The position numbers and the translations under genes were made by a program. This document shows positions 1 through 8,691 of a stretch of 64,000 nt of DNA, piece by piece. The stretch lies in assembly GCF_028888695.1 (NCBI RefSeq), contig NZ_PNFF01000001.1, forward strand, positions 1,373,501 to 1,437,500, given 5' to 3'. Origin of the DNA: Bacillus methanolicus (GTDB lineage: Bacteria; Bacillota; Bacilli; Bacillales; Cytobacillaceae). The notes beneath the pieces were generated by a model. That model was not told where the DNA came from, did not search any database, and saw only the letters and a program-made list of their open reading frames with translations. Numbering within the stretch: the first letter of the stretch is position 1; every line of letters begins with the position of its first letter.

Positions 1-913
1 GTAAAGAAAATCAGCGTTTACTGATGGAGAATGATATTTTAAAGCAAGCTGCGCTGATATTAGGACGAAAGTAAATGTGATTAAAAATAATCGTCACAAA
101 TACTCGATATCAGCAATGTGCGACGTCCTACAACTCCCAAGAAGTACCTATTATTATGAAGCAAAAGAGCAATCTAAATCAGATGATGAACTTACTGTTA
201 CCATAATCGATATTTTTCATAAAAGCCGCCAGAACTATGGCACTCGTAAGATAAAACATGAGTTGAAAAAACTCGGTAAAATTGCATCCAGAAGACGTAT
301 TGGCCGAATCATGAAAGAAAATGGGCTAATATCAAAATATACAGTTGCCAGTTTAAGCCACATGTGGATAAATGTAATGAATCTAAAGTTGAAAATGTGT
401 TGAATAGGGAATTTGATCAACAAAAGGAATTAACGGTTGTAGTCAGTGATTTAACATACGTAAGGGTCCAAAAAAATTGGCATTACATATGTCTATTTGT
501 TGATCTTTACAATAGAGAAATTGTTGGACATAGTGCCGGTCCTAATAAAGATGCTGGACTAGTCTACCAAGCCTTATCAACGATTAAAGCTGATTTAAGA
601 CAAATTCAACTATTTCACACAGACCGAGGAAACGAGTTTAAAAACAAGACAATCGATGAAGCTTTAGATACATTCGAGATTAAACGGTCGTTAAGCATGA
701 AAGGTTGCCCATATGATAACGCAGTAGCCGAAGCCACATTTAAAATTATCAAGACAGAATTTGTAAAAGGTAAATATTTTGAAAGTTTAGAACAGTTAAA
801 GTTGGAATTAGACGGATTATGTTCATTGGTTTAATCATATAAGAATTCACGGATCACTGGGGTATTTAAGCCCAATTGAATACAAAATAGAACACCTTAA
901 AAAAATTGTCTAG
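1..913 (+). mobile_element. IS3-family insertion sequence, partial and inactivated
   Basis: The window opens inside the element. Positions 3-74 read as the tail of OrfA, ending in LILGRK and a stop, and OrfB follows three bases later. The OrfB frame is broken twice, and the last frame closes at 911-913. The left end lies outside the window and I could not place the right terminal inverted repeat with confidence. Confidence 0.85.
77..913 (+). pseudogene. IS3-family transposase OrfB, two frameshifts
   Basis: This is the DDE integrase-type transposase of an IS3/IS150-like element. The N-terminal part (from the GTG at 77) holds the HTH_21-like segment with SRQNYGTRKIKHEL. A frameshift near 350-365 moves the reading into a second frame that carries SDLTYV (first Asp), HTDRGNEF (second Asp) and VAEATFKIIKTE (Glu). 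A second frameshift near 815 leads into the C-terminal WFNHIRIHGSLGYLSPIEY segment, which ends at 913. The catalytic residues are all still readable, so the decay is recent. Two shifts rule out ordinary programmed frameshifting, which in this family lies between OrfA and OrfB. Confidence 0.85.
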
Positions 914-990
914 TCTAGTGTTGACATACCAATATAGGAACCTATGGCTGTTTCCTTCTAAAGACAAATATTCTTAAAGATTGTTAAACA

Positions 991-1185
991 CTCCTGTCTA
1001 TTTGGAATCTTACATTTGCCATCAACACAGCTAGCATCTTTAGCACCGTCTGCTGAAAGATCCTAAAAAAATTGGGTTAGAAGATCCCCCTTGCCTTACT
1101 TTATTGTTTCAGTTGCCTGAGTACTAGAGATCACAATTTTTGACAAAATACGGTATCTTACGAATACCATATTACTGAGCAATTG
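991..1185 (-). pseudogene. Decayed 3' fragment of a DsbA-family (FrnE-like) oxidoreductase gene
   Basis: Read side by side, this stretch matches the 3' end of the intact gene at 12771-13502. The shared landmarks are the CTCCTGTCTATT start, the CATCAAC-CAGCTAGCATCTT block, the TTGCCTTACTTTATT block and the GACAAAATACGGTA-C block, in the same order. Substitutions and deletions have destroyed the frame, and the thioredoxin active-site half is absent. It is therefore a partial, non-functional paralogue about 11.7 kb from the intact copy. Confidence 0.8.
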
Positions 1186-1190
1186 CCTAA

Positions 1191-1616
1191 TTAAGGACAA
1201 ATCCCTCTTAAAGCCTCTACGGTTGGAATATCAGCGGGTGTCCATTCAAGAGTATGTAATTCTTGAATCGGAACCCATCTTAATTGCGCATGCTCTTTCG
1301 CTTTCGGCTCACCTTCAATGATTTTTGCTTTGTATGTAAGTAAATTAACAATCACGTTCGGATATTCATGATGTACTTCTTCAATTTTTTCATACACTTC
1401 AATCATACACTCTAATTCTTCTTGAATTTCTCTCACTAACGACTCTTCTGGAATTTCACCCTCTTCGATTTTTCCTCCTGGAAATTCCCAAAGATTCGGA
1501 AGTGACATTTCCGGAGAGTGCAGCGCACACAAAATTTCATTTTGCTCATTATAAATGACCGCACCAACCACACGTACTGTTTTATTCACAGCAATATGCT
1601 CCTTTTTCATTGTCAT
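1191..1616 (-). CDS. Nudix hydrolase (MutT-like nucleoside triphosphate pyrophosphohydrolase)
   Basis: A 141-residue protein that probably hydrolyses oxidised or non-canonical (d)NTPs to monophosphates in the cytosol. The Nudix box is clear at about residues 48-69: GKIEEGE, then seven residues, then REIQEEL, with the metal-binding Glu residues in place. The usual Gly after the EE-x pair is Glu here. The frame stays open upstream to 1727, but those 37 residues are hydrophobic and unlike the family, so I chose the MTMKKEH start at 1616; the Met two codons later is equally possible. The exact substrate cannot be read from sequence. Confidence 0.85.
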   Translation of the reverse strand: MTMKKEHIAVNKTVRVVGAVIYNEQNEILCALHSPEMSLPNLWEFPGGKIEEGEIPEESLVREIQEELECMIEVYEKIEEVHHEYPNVIVNLLTYKAKIIEGEPKAKEHAQLRWVPIQELHTLEWTPADIPTVEALRGICP

Positions 1617-1754
1617 ATTCTCGTTTATTTTAACAAACAATTTTAACAATTCGATTGGTGGGAACGGAATTGTCGGCACATGTATTATAATGAACCCAAA
1701 TATTTTGTGAACCAACTTGGTCACCACTCATCACTTGCAGGGAAGAATATTCAA

Positions 1755-2525
1755 TTAAACCATTCCTTCTAATTTTCGAATTACTTTGTCAAGTGTACTA
1801 ATTACATTCCTTTCTCTTTCATCTGTGTTATGTGTATTTATTTTCGACGGAAATAATGATGCAACAATTATTGGCTTTTTTGGCATTGAAACTAAAGCTT
1901 TTTGATGTACTTCCAAACTTGTATCTTCTTTGTCTACAATTTTTGTTATCTTTGGATTTTTTGTCTTTAGAAGATATGTTAAGCCTCTATTTCCTAAACA
2001 TAAAATAACATCGGGGTTTACAATTTCAATTTCACGTTCAAATAATTCTTCCCAATTATTTTCAACTTTTTGGGCATCTGTCACATAACCAAAATCATAA
2101 TTTAAATTACATTTTTCAAAAAATTCTTTAATCAATTCAAATGAAACAAACGGATCCCAATGTGAATAAGAATTGATAATTCCTCTTAGTTCATTTACTC
2201 TCCGCTTATCTTTTAATAAAGGCATATAGAACGTAACACTTCCCCCATTAGGAGTTCTTGAATCTTGACCAACGATCATTATTCTAATTCCTTTATCGTC
2301 TGTAAAATAACGGTTACCCCACCAAGGTAAATCTGCCCCATTCCCAGAATGATGTTCAGGTTGATATCTTAGGAATTCTTCAATTTGTTTTGAGTAGACA
2401 TCTTCAGGATATATTTTTTGAAAAACTCTTAACGGACAATTACTTGATGCAAATCTATTTTTAGAGTAAATTCCGTGTTCAACAAATATATTTGCTAGTT
2501 TCGCAATAGTATTATTGTTTCCCAT
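1755..2525 (-). CDS. Uracil-DNA-glycosylase-like protein
   Basis: A 256-residue protein with the plan of the uracil-DNA glycosylase superfamily. A strand-loop motif MIVGQDSR sits at about residues 83-90, where classical enzymes have GQDPYH or GEAPG. A LCLGNRG strand follows at about 175, and SLFPSK near 225 stands where the family has its HPS loop. Substrate and activity are uncertain because both catalytic loops differ from the well-studied families. A strong GGAGG stands 8-9 bases before the ATG. The small gene at 2547-2804 lies 21 bp upstream on the same strand, so the two are probably cotranscribed. Confidence 0.6.
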   Translation of the reverse strand: MGNNNTIAKLANIFVEHGIYSKNRFASSNCPLRVFQKIYPEDVYSKQIEEFLRYQPEHHSGNGADLPWWGNRYFTDDKGIRIMIVGQDSRTPNGGSVTFYMPLLKDKRRVNELRGIINSYSHWDPFVSFELIKEFFEKCNLNYDFGYVTDAQKVENNWEELFEREIEIVNPDVILCLGNRGLTYLLKTKNPKITKIVDKEDTSLEVHQKALVSMPKKPIIVASLFPSKINTHNTDERERNVISTLDKVIRKLEGMV

Positions 2526-2546
2526 ACTCTCTTTCCTCCATATTTA

Positions 2547-2804
2547 TTATAAATGTTTACAATGAAGGCAATCGTCACTGTCTTTCCATCTAGCTCTTAA
2601 ATTATTTAGACTAGGTGCCCAGTAATAGCTTCCATTTTTTCTATTATTCTCAATAACTTTTGTACGGAAATAATAATAATCAACATTTGAACATTGGACA
2701 TGATGTATACGACACTTGCTCCCATCTGTAATAGCAATATATCCTATTCCTTCTTTTTGAATACTATGAAAATCTTCTTCTAACAATATTTCTTTTAATG
2801 ACAT
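2547..2804 (-). CDS. Small hypothetical protein with C-terminal Cys pair
   Basis: An 85-residue protein that I do not recognise. It has a good ribosome site (AAGGAGG) before MSLKEILLEED. The C-terminus carries CLHC, and two more cysteines occur in the middle (KCRIHHVQC), so zinc binding is conceivable. It lies directly upstream of the uracil-glycosylase-like gene with a 21-bp gap and the same orientation, suggesting a two-gene operon. No signal peptide or membrane segment is visible. Confidence 0.6.
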   Translation of the reverse strand: MSLKEILLEEDFHSIQKEGIGYIAITDGSKCRIHHVQCSNVDYYYFRTKVIENNRKNGSYYWAPSLNNLRARWKDSDDCLHCKHL

Positions 2805-3082
2805 TTATATTTAGCCTCCTTCTATTAAAATTTGTGTATATTTTGCAGCATAAGGAAGATTTTTGATCTTACTAGAAGATTTAAAGAGCAGGTTGCTTTT
2901 AAGTTGCTTACAGAACAATGTATATAAACGTCTCCATGTATCAATGTCTTTAATAAGCAGTCCCTTCTAATGTGATTCCATATGGTTGTTATTAAGAAAA
3001 ATCTACTTTTACTATTTTTTGGTTTATTAAATTTTCTTTATCCGACTTGTTTCTTCCTTCTCATTCAGCCGGAGTCACCCCT

Positions 3083-3484
3083 TTAATCCAAGAAGTTACG
3101 GACCGATTGATTGAGAAAGCTTAACTGAGTATCATTAGAGATATCTTTAAATCCATCGAGAGGACTTTTATTGTAAATATTAAGCATACAATTAGAGGCA
3201 AGTTTTAACATCTCAATATCATTATTCTCCAAACCTCTTTGAATCAGTTTGTCGAAAGTCTTATAGAGTCGCTCACGCTCTGCAAAACTTTTTTCCATAA
3301 AATTTTCGAACTTTTTTCGTTCTGTATGTATCTTGGCGGAAATTGCATTTAAACATGCAACAATTCTTTGTCTCTCTGTTTTTTCAATTTCCTTACTTTT
3401 TAAATAATCTGTTGCCGCATCGATTGTATGGGTTATTAATTTTGAAATCTCAATAGTTCCTAATAAGTTTACTGGTGTTCCCAT
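3083..3484 (-). CDS. Hypothetical protein, second gene of a coupled pair
   Basis: A 133-residue, mainly helical and charged protein of no family I recognise. Its start lies two bases after the stop of the upstream gene at 3487, and its ribosome site AAAGGAATG lies inside that gene, so translation is probably coupled. The N-terminus is TPVNLLGTIEISKLI, and a long helix with many Lys/Glu follows. The pairing with a coiled-coil protein suggests that the two products act together. Confidence 0.6.
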   Translation of the reverse strand: MGTPVNLLGTIEISKLITHTIDAATDYLKSKEIEKTERQRIVACLNAISAKIHTERKKFENFMEKSFAERERLYKTFDKLIQRGLENNDIEMLKLASNCMLNIYNKSPLDGFKDISNDTQLSFLNQSVRNFLD

Positions 3485-3486
3485 CT

Positions 3487-4338
3487 TTATACATTCCTTT
3501 CATTGATTTTCTCTTCATAATCGACTAATTGACGATAGATTTGGTTGTATTCATTGGTAATCTGCCCATCATTATTAACAAAACGAGTTGTAAGTATTTT
3601 TTCAAAAAGTTTAAAGATCTCAACAACATTTTCTGCTTCCTTAATTTCTTTTTGATCAAAAACATTCCGACCTTCTAAGTTTTTAATCCTAATGATTACT
3701 ATTTCTATTGGATTTGTAAGACGTTCTATTAGAGTCCTTTCTTCTTTTATGTGTTTTTCTATTAATGTTAAATTGGCTTTTATGTATCGAAGCTTTTCCA
3801 TTTCCAAATGCAATTCAGCTCTATACTTTTTTGCTTCCTCCAACATCTCATCAGCTTCAGCAACACGTTTTCTTTGCCTTAAAAAGTCACCTAAGAATTC
3901 AAATCCTAATGCACTAGTAAAATTATTCATTAATTTAAGATCTAAGCTATTTGAAAATCCTGAAGAAAAAACGTAGTTTTGCAAATCAAGTTTCTTTTGT
4001 TCCATAAATGCGGTGAATCGAGCTACTGATGGAACATACTCCTTTAAAATTCTCTCAAGAACTGAGCTTTTATACCTATAATGATCTTCGACTAATGACA
4101 TTACCCTATAATAAACGGACATAACATCATTAACTACATTTCTATAGCTTGATTCCGCACATGTTACAATTTGGTTTACCTCATCTCTTTTTTCATAGGA
4201 TGTTTTATAATTACTATTGCCCTTTATAACTATCTCTTTGAATCCATCTGTCGCTATTTCTTTAATTTCGTCTGCGGTTTGCTTTGTAATATAAGCAATT
4301 TCTTTAGCAGTTTGCCACAAGTCACGTAGGAATCCCAT
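3487..4338 (-). CDS. Hypothetical coiled-coil protein, first gene of a coupled pair
   Basis: A protein of 283 residues that I cannot assign. Almost the whole chain is predicted helical by eye. A Lys/Glu-rich segment at about residues 165-235, with regular hydrophobic spacing, looks like a coiled coil. No signal peptide or membrane span is seen. I preferred the ATG of MGFLRDL at 4338 because GGTGG stands five bases before it; a GTG nine bases upstream is the alternative. The gene overlaps functionally with the 133-residue gene two bases downstream. Confidence 0.6.
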   Translation of the reverse strand: MGFLRDLWQTAKEIAYITKQTADEIKEIATDGFKEIVIKGNSNYKTSYEKRDEVNQIVTCAESSYRNVVNDVMSVYYRVMSLVEDHYRYKSSVLERILKEYVPSVARFTAFMEQKKLDLQNYVFSSGFSNSLDLKLMNNFTSALGFEFLGDFLRQRKRVAEADEMLEEAKKYRAELHLEMEKLRYIKANLTLIEKHIKEERTLIERLTNPIEIVIIRIKNLEGRNVFDQKEIKEAENVVEIFKLFEKILTTRFVNNDGQITNEYNQIYRQLVDYEEKINERNV

Positions 4339-5034
4339 ATTTACCACCCAACCTTGTCCCCAAAAACTATTAGGATAAATGCACTATAACCTTATTATAC
4401 CAAGTAATCTAATATTTTTTAAACATGTTATTTTATTACATCTCTGGTCTACACATTTGAGGTATTAAAAGCGTCTCAACCGATTAATATTGAGAACGTT
4501 TTAATCGTGCCGCTAAGATGCTTCATGATGAGCAATGTCAACTTAATTTTATAAATACACCAAGAGCCAAAGCCTTGTGCGGAAAGGGGATATGGGCATC
4601 AGGAAATCCGAGCAGAAAGCAGGAGGAACCCCTGGGTTCTGCAAAGGTTTTTGGCATATTAAGAATATAATGGGCAAATAAATTATCGCTAAATTTAAAG
4701 TCCAGTCAAAAAAATTTACATAGATTTTGCAACCAATATTACACCCTTAAAATATCTACAATCCTTAATCGCAAATATCAACAACATAAAAGCACACCAC
4801 TTTAGTTATTGATACAACTAAAAGATAGTGTGCCTTCTTGAAGAAAACGTGTTTGTAGTCAACAACAATCTTTTCCCTAACCCTTATAGTCCTACAAACC
4901 CTGATATTTGAACGTATGGTGATCCGGACTTGGTTCGAACTGACTGAATTTGTTTCAAGTTTCATCAGTAATTCTAGCTGTTCATGATTAACCGTTTAAA
5001 AACTCATTGAATTTCCATCCTAAAATTAAAATAG
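4339..5034. other. About 700-bp intergenic stretch with hairpins, no convincing gene
   Basis: No reading frame here shows family features. A short minus-strand frame at 4765-4965 encodes no recognisable protein and probably is chance. A long imperfect hairpin at about 4793-4838 (GCACAC ... GTGTGC), followed on the minus strand by TTTTATG, could be a terminator. The patch at 4570-4640 is purine-rich and structured, but I could not match it to any known RNA. Confidence 0.4.
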
Positions 5035-5060
5035 CCTCAACTCCTTAAAAGGAATTGAGG
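5035..5060 (-). terminator. Terminator of the azole-peptide cluster
   Basis: Twelve-base arms (CCTCAACTCCTT and AAGGAATTGAGG) pair with one wobble around a two-base loop. The hairpin lies about 90 bp past the stop of the last cluster gene. The minus-strand side is followed by an AT-rich GCTATTTTAATTTT tail. Confidence 0.65.
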
Positions 5061-5147
5061 CTTTATATTACTAAGGATGTACATTCTATAATACATGATT
5101 CTGGGGTTGTTTAATACAGGTTATAGCAAACTGTAAACTTATTGTAC

Positions 5148-6722
5148 TTAACTATGCAACCCCCCCCTCAACCAAGGGCGAGGTCGAAAGTGACCGATCG
5201 GAATTTTGATTAGGCTCGTTTTTCCTTGTGGATCCATCTTGTAAATTTCATCACACAAGTTCGCATCAAATCCTAGGAGTGGGTGCCCACCCATATCGAT
5301 GGCTGACGCCGCTAACAGTAATCGTTGCACAAGCATACCCGCTTCCATTTGCTGGATCCGGTATCCTCTGTATCCAAGTTCCGTTTTGAAGTAATCCTTG
5401 TCTCCTGCCACATGCAGGCAGAGCGGTACTTGAATCAAATTTACATTATCCATTGACATTCCGTATTGCAGCCGGAGTCGATGATCTCCGGGATGTACGT
5501 GCCGCAGCGCATGAGCAGTGCTATCATAATGATAAGCACCATCCGGAATGCCTTCAACATTATACAAACAGCCATATATTGAAACACGGGGCTCGTTTTT
5601 ATGTGCTCCATCCAAGTCATTTCGATACGAGAAAGAAGCCGTCGCCTCCTGCAGCAGAGTGGCCAGTTGTCGTTGACTTACCTTTCCCAAAACAAAATCC
5701 ATGTCCGGTGAATATCGCTTACGGCAGACCGACGCCAGATCATATGACAACCGCTCCACGTGAGGAAGAGCTACCGCTTCACCCTCACTATCCATACTCT
5801 CCTTTGCCTTTATCTGCGGAAACGATCGCGTTGATTCCAGCATAGACGCTTCATTCATCTTGGTTAACGACGGATACTCTTTGACCCTCTTTGACCGGAC
5901 GTAGTGATTAGGCTGAACCGCTGGCAACTCTCGGCACAATTCGGCGGCAGTGGCAATCTCGTCTCTGTCACTCCCGTTAGAAAACCAGCTTGTAGGTTCC
6001 ACCGATAGAGGGATTACCGAATATACGCTCTCCTCCTGTTCGGGTAGCCCAAGCAGATGGTTGATGGCCCGATCAAGAAATTGGAAGTACACCCCTGACG
6101 CGAATCCAAACCGTTTCGCCACTTCAAGCAACTGTCCAATCAATACACCGGCATCCAATCCTTGCAGACGATAGGCAAAGTTATTGTATTTAAAGAAATT
6201 TTTCCAAAACATTGTCGATACAAAAACAGTGCCAAAACAAGCGGACATGTCACAACGGTTGCCAAGAGCCCGGGCTATAAATGAATCAAAATTGCCTTCT
6301 CGCAACAATACCAAACGGTGGTGTGCCACATCATAATGGTACACACCAGAAGGCAAATCATCGATCTTCAGATACACGTACAATTCGTTTGGATACAGCG
6401 CTCCACCGGAAGGAGCAAACCGCCGATACGACTGCATTAGGTTTGCCGCTTGTTCGGTGGAATCCAAGGAAAAGACGGACTGGCAAAATTGAGTAAGGCC
6501 GAATACATACCAGAGAAAATGACCGATTCTGCGAAGGTCAGGCTTTGCGGGCGGATCCTGTCCTTCAAGTGTCAGCGGTACTTCCGGAGTCAATGGAACC
6601 ACAGGCAAATCTCGGTAAAGCTTATACGCAAGCGGTGCATCTTCCCAATCCACTTCCCAGTCCGGCGGGCTTGCCTTTTCAATGTCAAAATGCAGATTGT
6701 GCAGAAATTCCTCTAGATTCAT
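5148..6722 (-). CDS. SagB-type FMN dehydrogenase of an azole-containing peptide cluster, two nitroreductase domains
   Basis: In this family the FMN enzyme oxidises azolines, formed from Cys/Ser/Thr of a precursor peptide, to aromatic thiazoles and oxazoles. The 524-residue chain is a tandem of two nitroreductase-like domains, roughly 60-260 and 330-515. The first has the SagB signature FAPSGGALYPNELYVY and GVYHYD; the second repeats the plan with GAYHYDSTAH and a C-terminal GGHPLLGFD block. A GGAGG seven bases upstream sets the ATG. It is the last gene of the cluster, 22 bp after the cyclodehydratase. Which domain is catalytic cannot be told from sequence. Confidence 0.88.
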   Translation of the reverse strand: MNLEEFLHNLHFDIEKASPPDWEVDWEDAPLAYKLYRDLPVVPLTPEVPLTLEGQDPPAKPDLRRIGHFLWYVFGLTQFCQSVFSLDSTEQAANLMQSYRRFAPSGGALYPNELYVYLKIDDLPSGVYHYDVAHHRLVLLREGNFDSFIARALGNRCDMSACFGTVFVSTMFWKNFFKYNNFAYRLQGLDAGVLIGQLLEVAKRFGFASGVYFQFLDRAINHLLGLPEQEESVYSVIPLSVEPTSWFSNGSDRDEIATAAELCRELPAVQPNHYVRSKRVKEYPSLTKMNEASMLESTRSFPQIKAKESMDSEGEAVALPHVERLSYDLASVCRKRYSPDMDFVLGKVSQRQLATLLQEATASFSYRNDLDGAHKNEPRVSIYGCLYNVEGIPDGAYHYDSTAHALRHVHPGDHRLRLQYGMSMDNVNLIQVPLCLHVAGDKDYFKTELGYRGYRIQQMEAGMLVQRLLLAASAIDMGGHPLLGFDANLCDEIYKMDPQGKTSLIKIPIGHFRPRPWLRGGLHS

Positions 6723-6744
6723 CCTCCTGCCTCCTAGTCGCCGC

Positions 6745-8691
6745 TTATGGAAACGGATGCGGATGTGGATTGAGTTGTTCCAGTGTCAGCGGTTGTTTTG
6801 CATACCCGAGTTCCATTGGTACCCGGAGCACCCTCTCGAGCCCTGTTATGCGGGTAAGGTGATGTCCGAATGTCATCGGCAGCATCCCCGGAATCAGCAC
6901 TTTCACGCAATACAGTCCGTTCCGTCTGAGTTCTGGTGTCGTCTGGTCCACCACAATCACATCGAGGTTCAATCGACGAAACACCTGAAGAATGTCCTGC
7001 AGATCATCGGTCAAGTCTGCATGATTTGACTTCCACTTGAATTCCTCGTCAAACGTTCGCAGCGGACGATGATCATCCAACAAAAACTGCAGGCGCTCTT
7101 CGGCTTCCGGCAAACCGTACAGCATGCCATGGTCATCCATCGTCTGTACCAGGGAAGAATCTTGCAGCATTCGCACATACTCCTCCCGGTTCGACTCAAA
7201 TTTCTCATCAAGCGTCTGCATCATGGCAGCCAACTCGTGAACCGCACTTTTCACCGCCCGTACCGGCTCCAAATGAGCTCCGGCCGCACAAATAATATTC
7301 AATCCTTTTTGCTTCCTGTTTTTCGCCAACGCCCAAATGCTTGGAATTCCGTGCTCCATCGTTGAGTTAAAGAAATACAAATCATATCCCGCCACCGCCC
7401 GCACACGGTCGATCATCAGCTGAAGCTCTTGGTCGTTGGCCGAATAAGGGTCAAGACGCGGAAGGGTCAGCTGCGCGTACCAAGTCATCAGGAACGAATC
7501 ACGCTCCGCCACTTCCAAAATACCGTAGAAAATGGCCTCCTCCAAACTTCCGCCTAACGCGCATCCGTTGGAAGTTTCATAGACAAACCCCTGCTGTCCA
7601 CAGCCCAAACTGTAATAGGCAAGCAACTCCGGAACCAAAATCGGACGCTTTTGCAAAAACGAATAGCCCCATACCCAATTGATTGGGCGATCAGGATCAA
7701 ACGGTTTAAATGGAAAACCAGGCCTCGCATACTGTTCCTTTGCGTGCACGCCTACCTTGACAGGATTGAGCGCTTGATCTTCCAGATTGCGGTAACTATC
7801 ATGCACCACTGTCCGTTTGCCACGGGGCTCCAGACCGCAGTACCGCTCCAACCCCTCTAAAATAGCAGTCAACTCACTAACCGCGTATGAATGAGTCCGG
7901 CCTGCTGCTCCCTCGTCTCCCGTGAACAAAGGCAGATTGACACTTACATCGGCAAATGGCGGCACGAGGTCATACATTTTTCCATTCAAAAAGCCAGTCC
8001 GTTGGTCCAGATAGTCTTTGACTAGAACTTTACTTAAGTCATCCATCGAACGGCAGCGGTAACTGTCGGTGCTGATCTTTGGACTTGGTTTCAGCGAAAT
8101 TCGGGCCGCAGCCGGTGAATCGTCGGGTAATCCACTACAGACCGAACACAACGGGTCGGGAAGAAAGGAATGCCATGAACTCTTCATTGTTTTCATGTTG
8201 ATTAAACATACCCGTCCTTCCGAATGAACCTGATCCCCTTGCAATACCCTCTGTACCTCTGCCCCGAGCAAGTGAGCCATCTGCAAAAGTCCCGTGCGCG
8301 ATGCCCACGCGTCACTCGGCATTCCTCCGTGCGCTTCCAGTCTCTGTTGTATCTCCCACGACTCTTTACGATCGCGTCCTGCCATGAGATGTCGCAGGTC
8401 CGCACACTGGGAGCACCCCGGTGTACCCGGACGAACGAGCGGTCCGACTACGCCCTCGCCAAATGAAACGAAGCCTCGCAGCCAAGGAATGCCGGTTGGT
8501 CGCAACACCTCTTCCGCTTTTTTATGAACAGAGGGATTCCAGGCATCGTGCAATACCAGTGCCAAATCAGTCGTTTCCTGTATTCCTGCCTCGAAATCGA
8601 TCTCACGAACTACCTGGTATTGGCTTGACAGTTCTCCGCACACGCGGTCCGCCAACAGCCCTTCACCTACAACCGCCACGACAGCACTCAC
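6745..8691 (-). CDS. Fused leader-binding/YcaO cyclodehydratase for azoline formation
   Basis: This 648-residue protein joins two functions that are split in other clusters. Residues 1 to about 210 are the E1-like leader-recognition part, with two Cys pairs (GCSQC and PLCSVC) that can form the zinc site. The rest is a YcaO (SagD-like) domain that uses ATP to cyclise Cys/Ser/Thr onto the backbone. ATP-site segments are visible as ILEGLERYCG and ETSNGCALGGSLEEAI with EVAERDSF. The C-terminus ends in NPHPHPFP, the Pro-rich tail needed for YcaO activity in this family. It starts with GTG, overlaps the upstream gene by four bases (GTGA) and has AGGAGG in front. Confidence 0.92.
   Translation of the reverse strand: MSAVVAVVGEGLLADRVCGELSSQYQVVREIDFEAGIQETTDLALVLHDAWNPSVHKKAEEVLRPTGIPWLRGFVSFGEGVVGPLVRPGTPGCSQCADLRHLMAGRDRKESWEIQQRLEAHGGMPSDAWASRTGLLQMAHLLGAEVQRVLQGDQVHSEGRVCLINMKTMKSSWHSFLPDPLCSVCSGLPDDSPAAARISLKPSPKISTDSYRCRSMDDLSKVLVKDYLDQRTGFLNGKMYDLVPPFADVSVNLPLFTGDEGAAGRTHSYAVSELTAILEGLERYCGLEPRGKRTVVHDSYRNLEDQALNPVKVGVHAKEQYARPGFPFKPFDPDRPINWVWGYSFLQKRPILVPELLAYYSLGCGQQGFVYETSNGCALGGSLEEAIFYGILEVAERDSFLMTWYAQLTLPRLDPYSANDQELQLMIDRVRAVAGYDLYFFNSTMEHGIPSIWALAKNRKQKGLNIICAAGAHLEPVRAVKSAVHELAAMMQTLDEKFESNREEYVRMLQDSSLVQTMDDHGMLYGLPEAEERLQFLLDDHRPLRTFDEEFKWKSNHADLTDDLQDILQVFRRLNLDVIVVDQTTPELRRNGLYCVKVLIPGMLPMTFGHHLTRITGLERVLRVPMELGYAKQPLTLEQLNPHPHPFP

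Noticed and set aside
4765-4965. A 66-residue minus-strand frame
   Set aside because: No ribosome site or family feature, and it contains a long hairpin.
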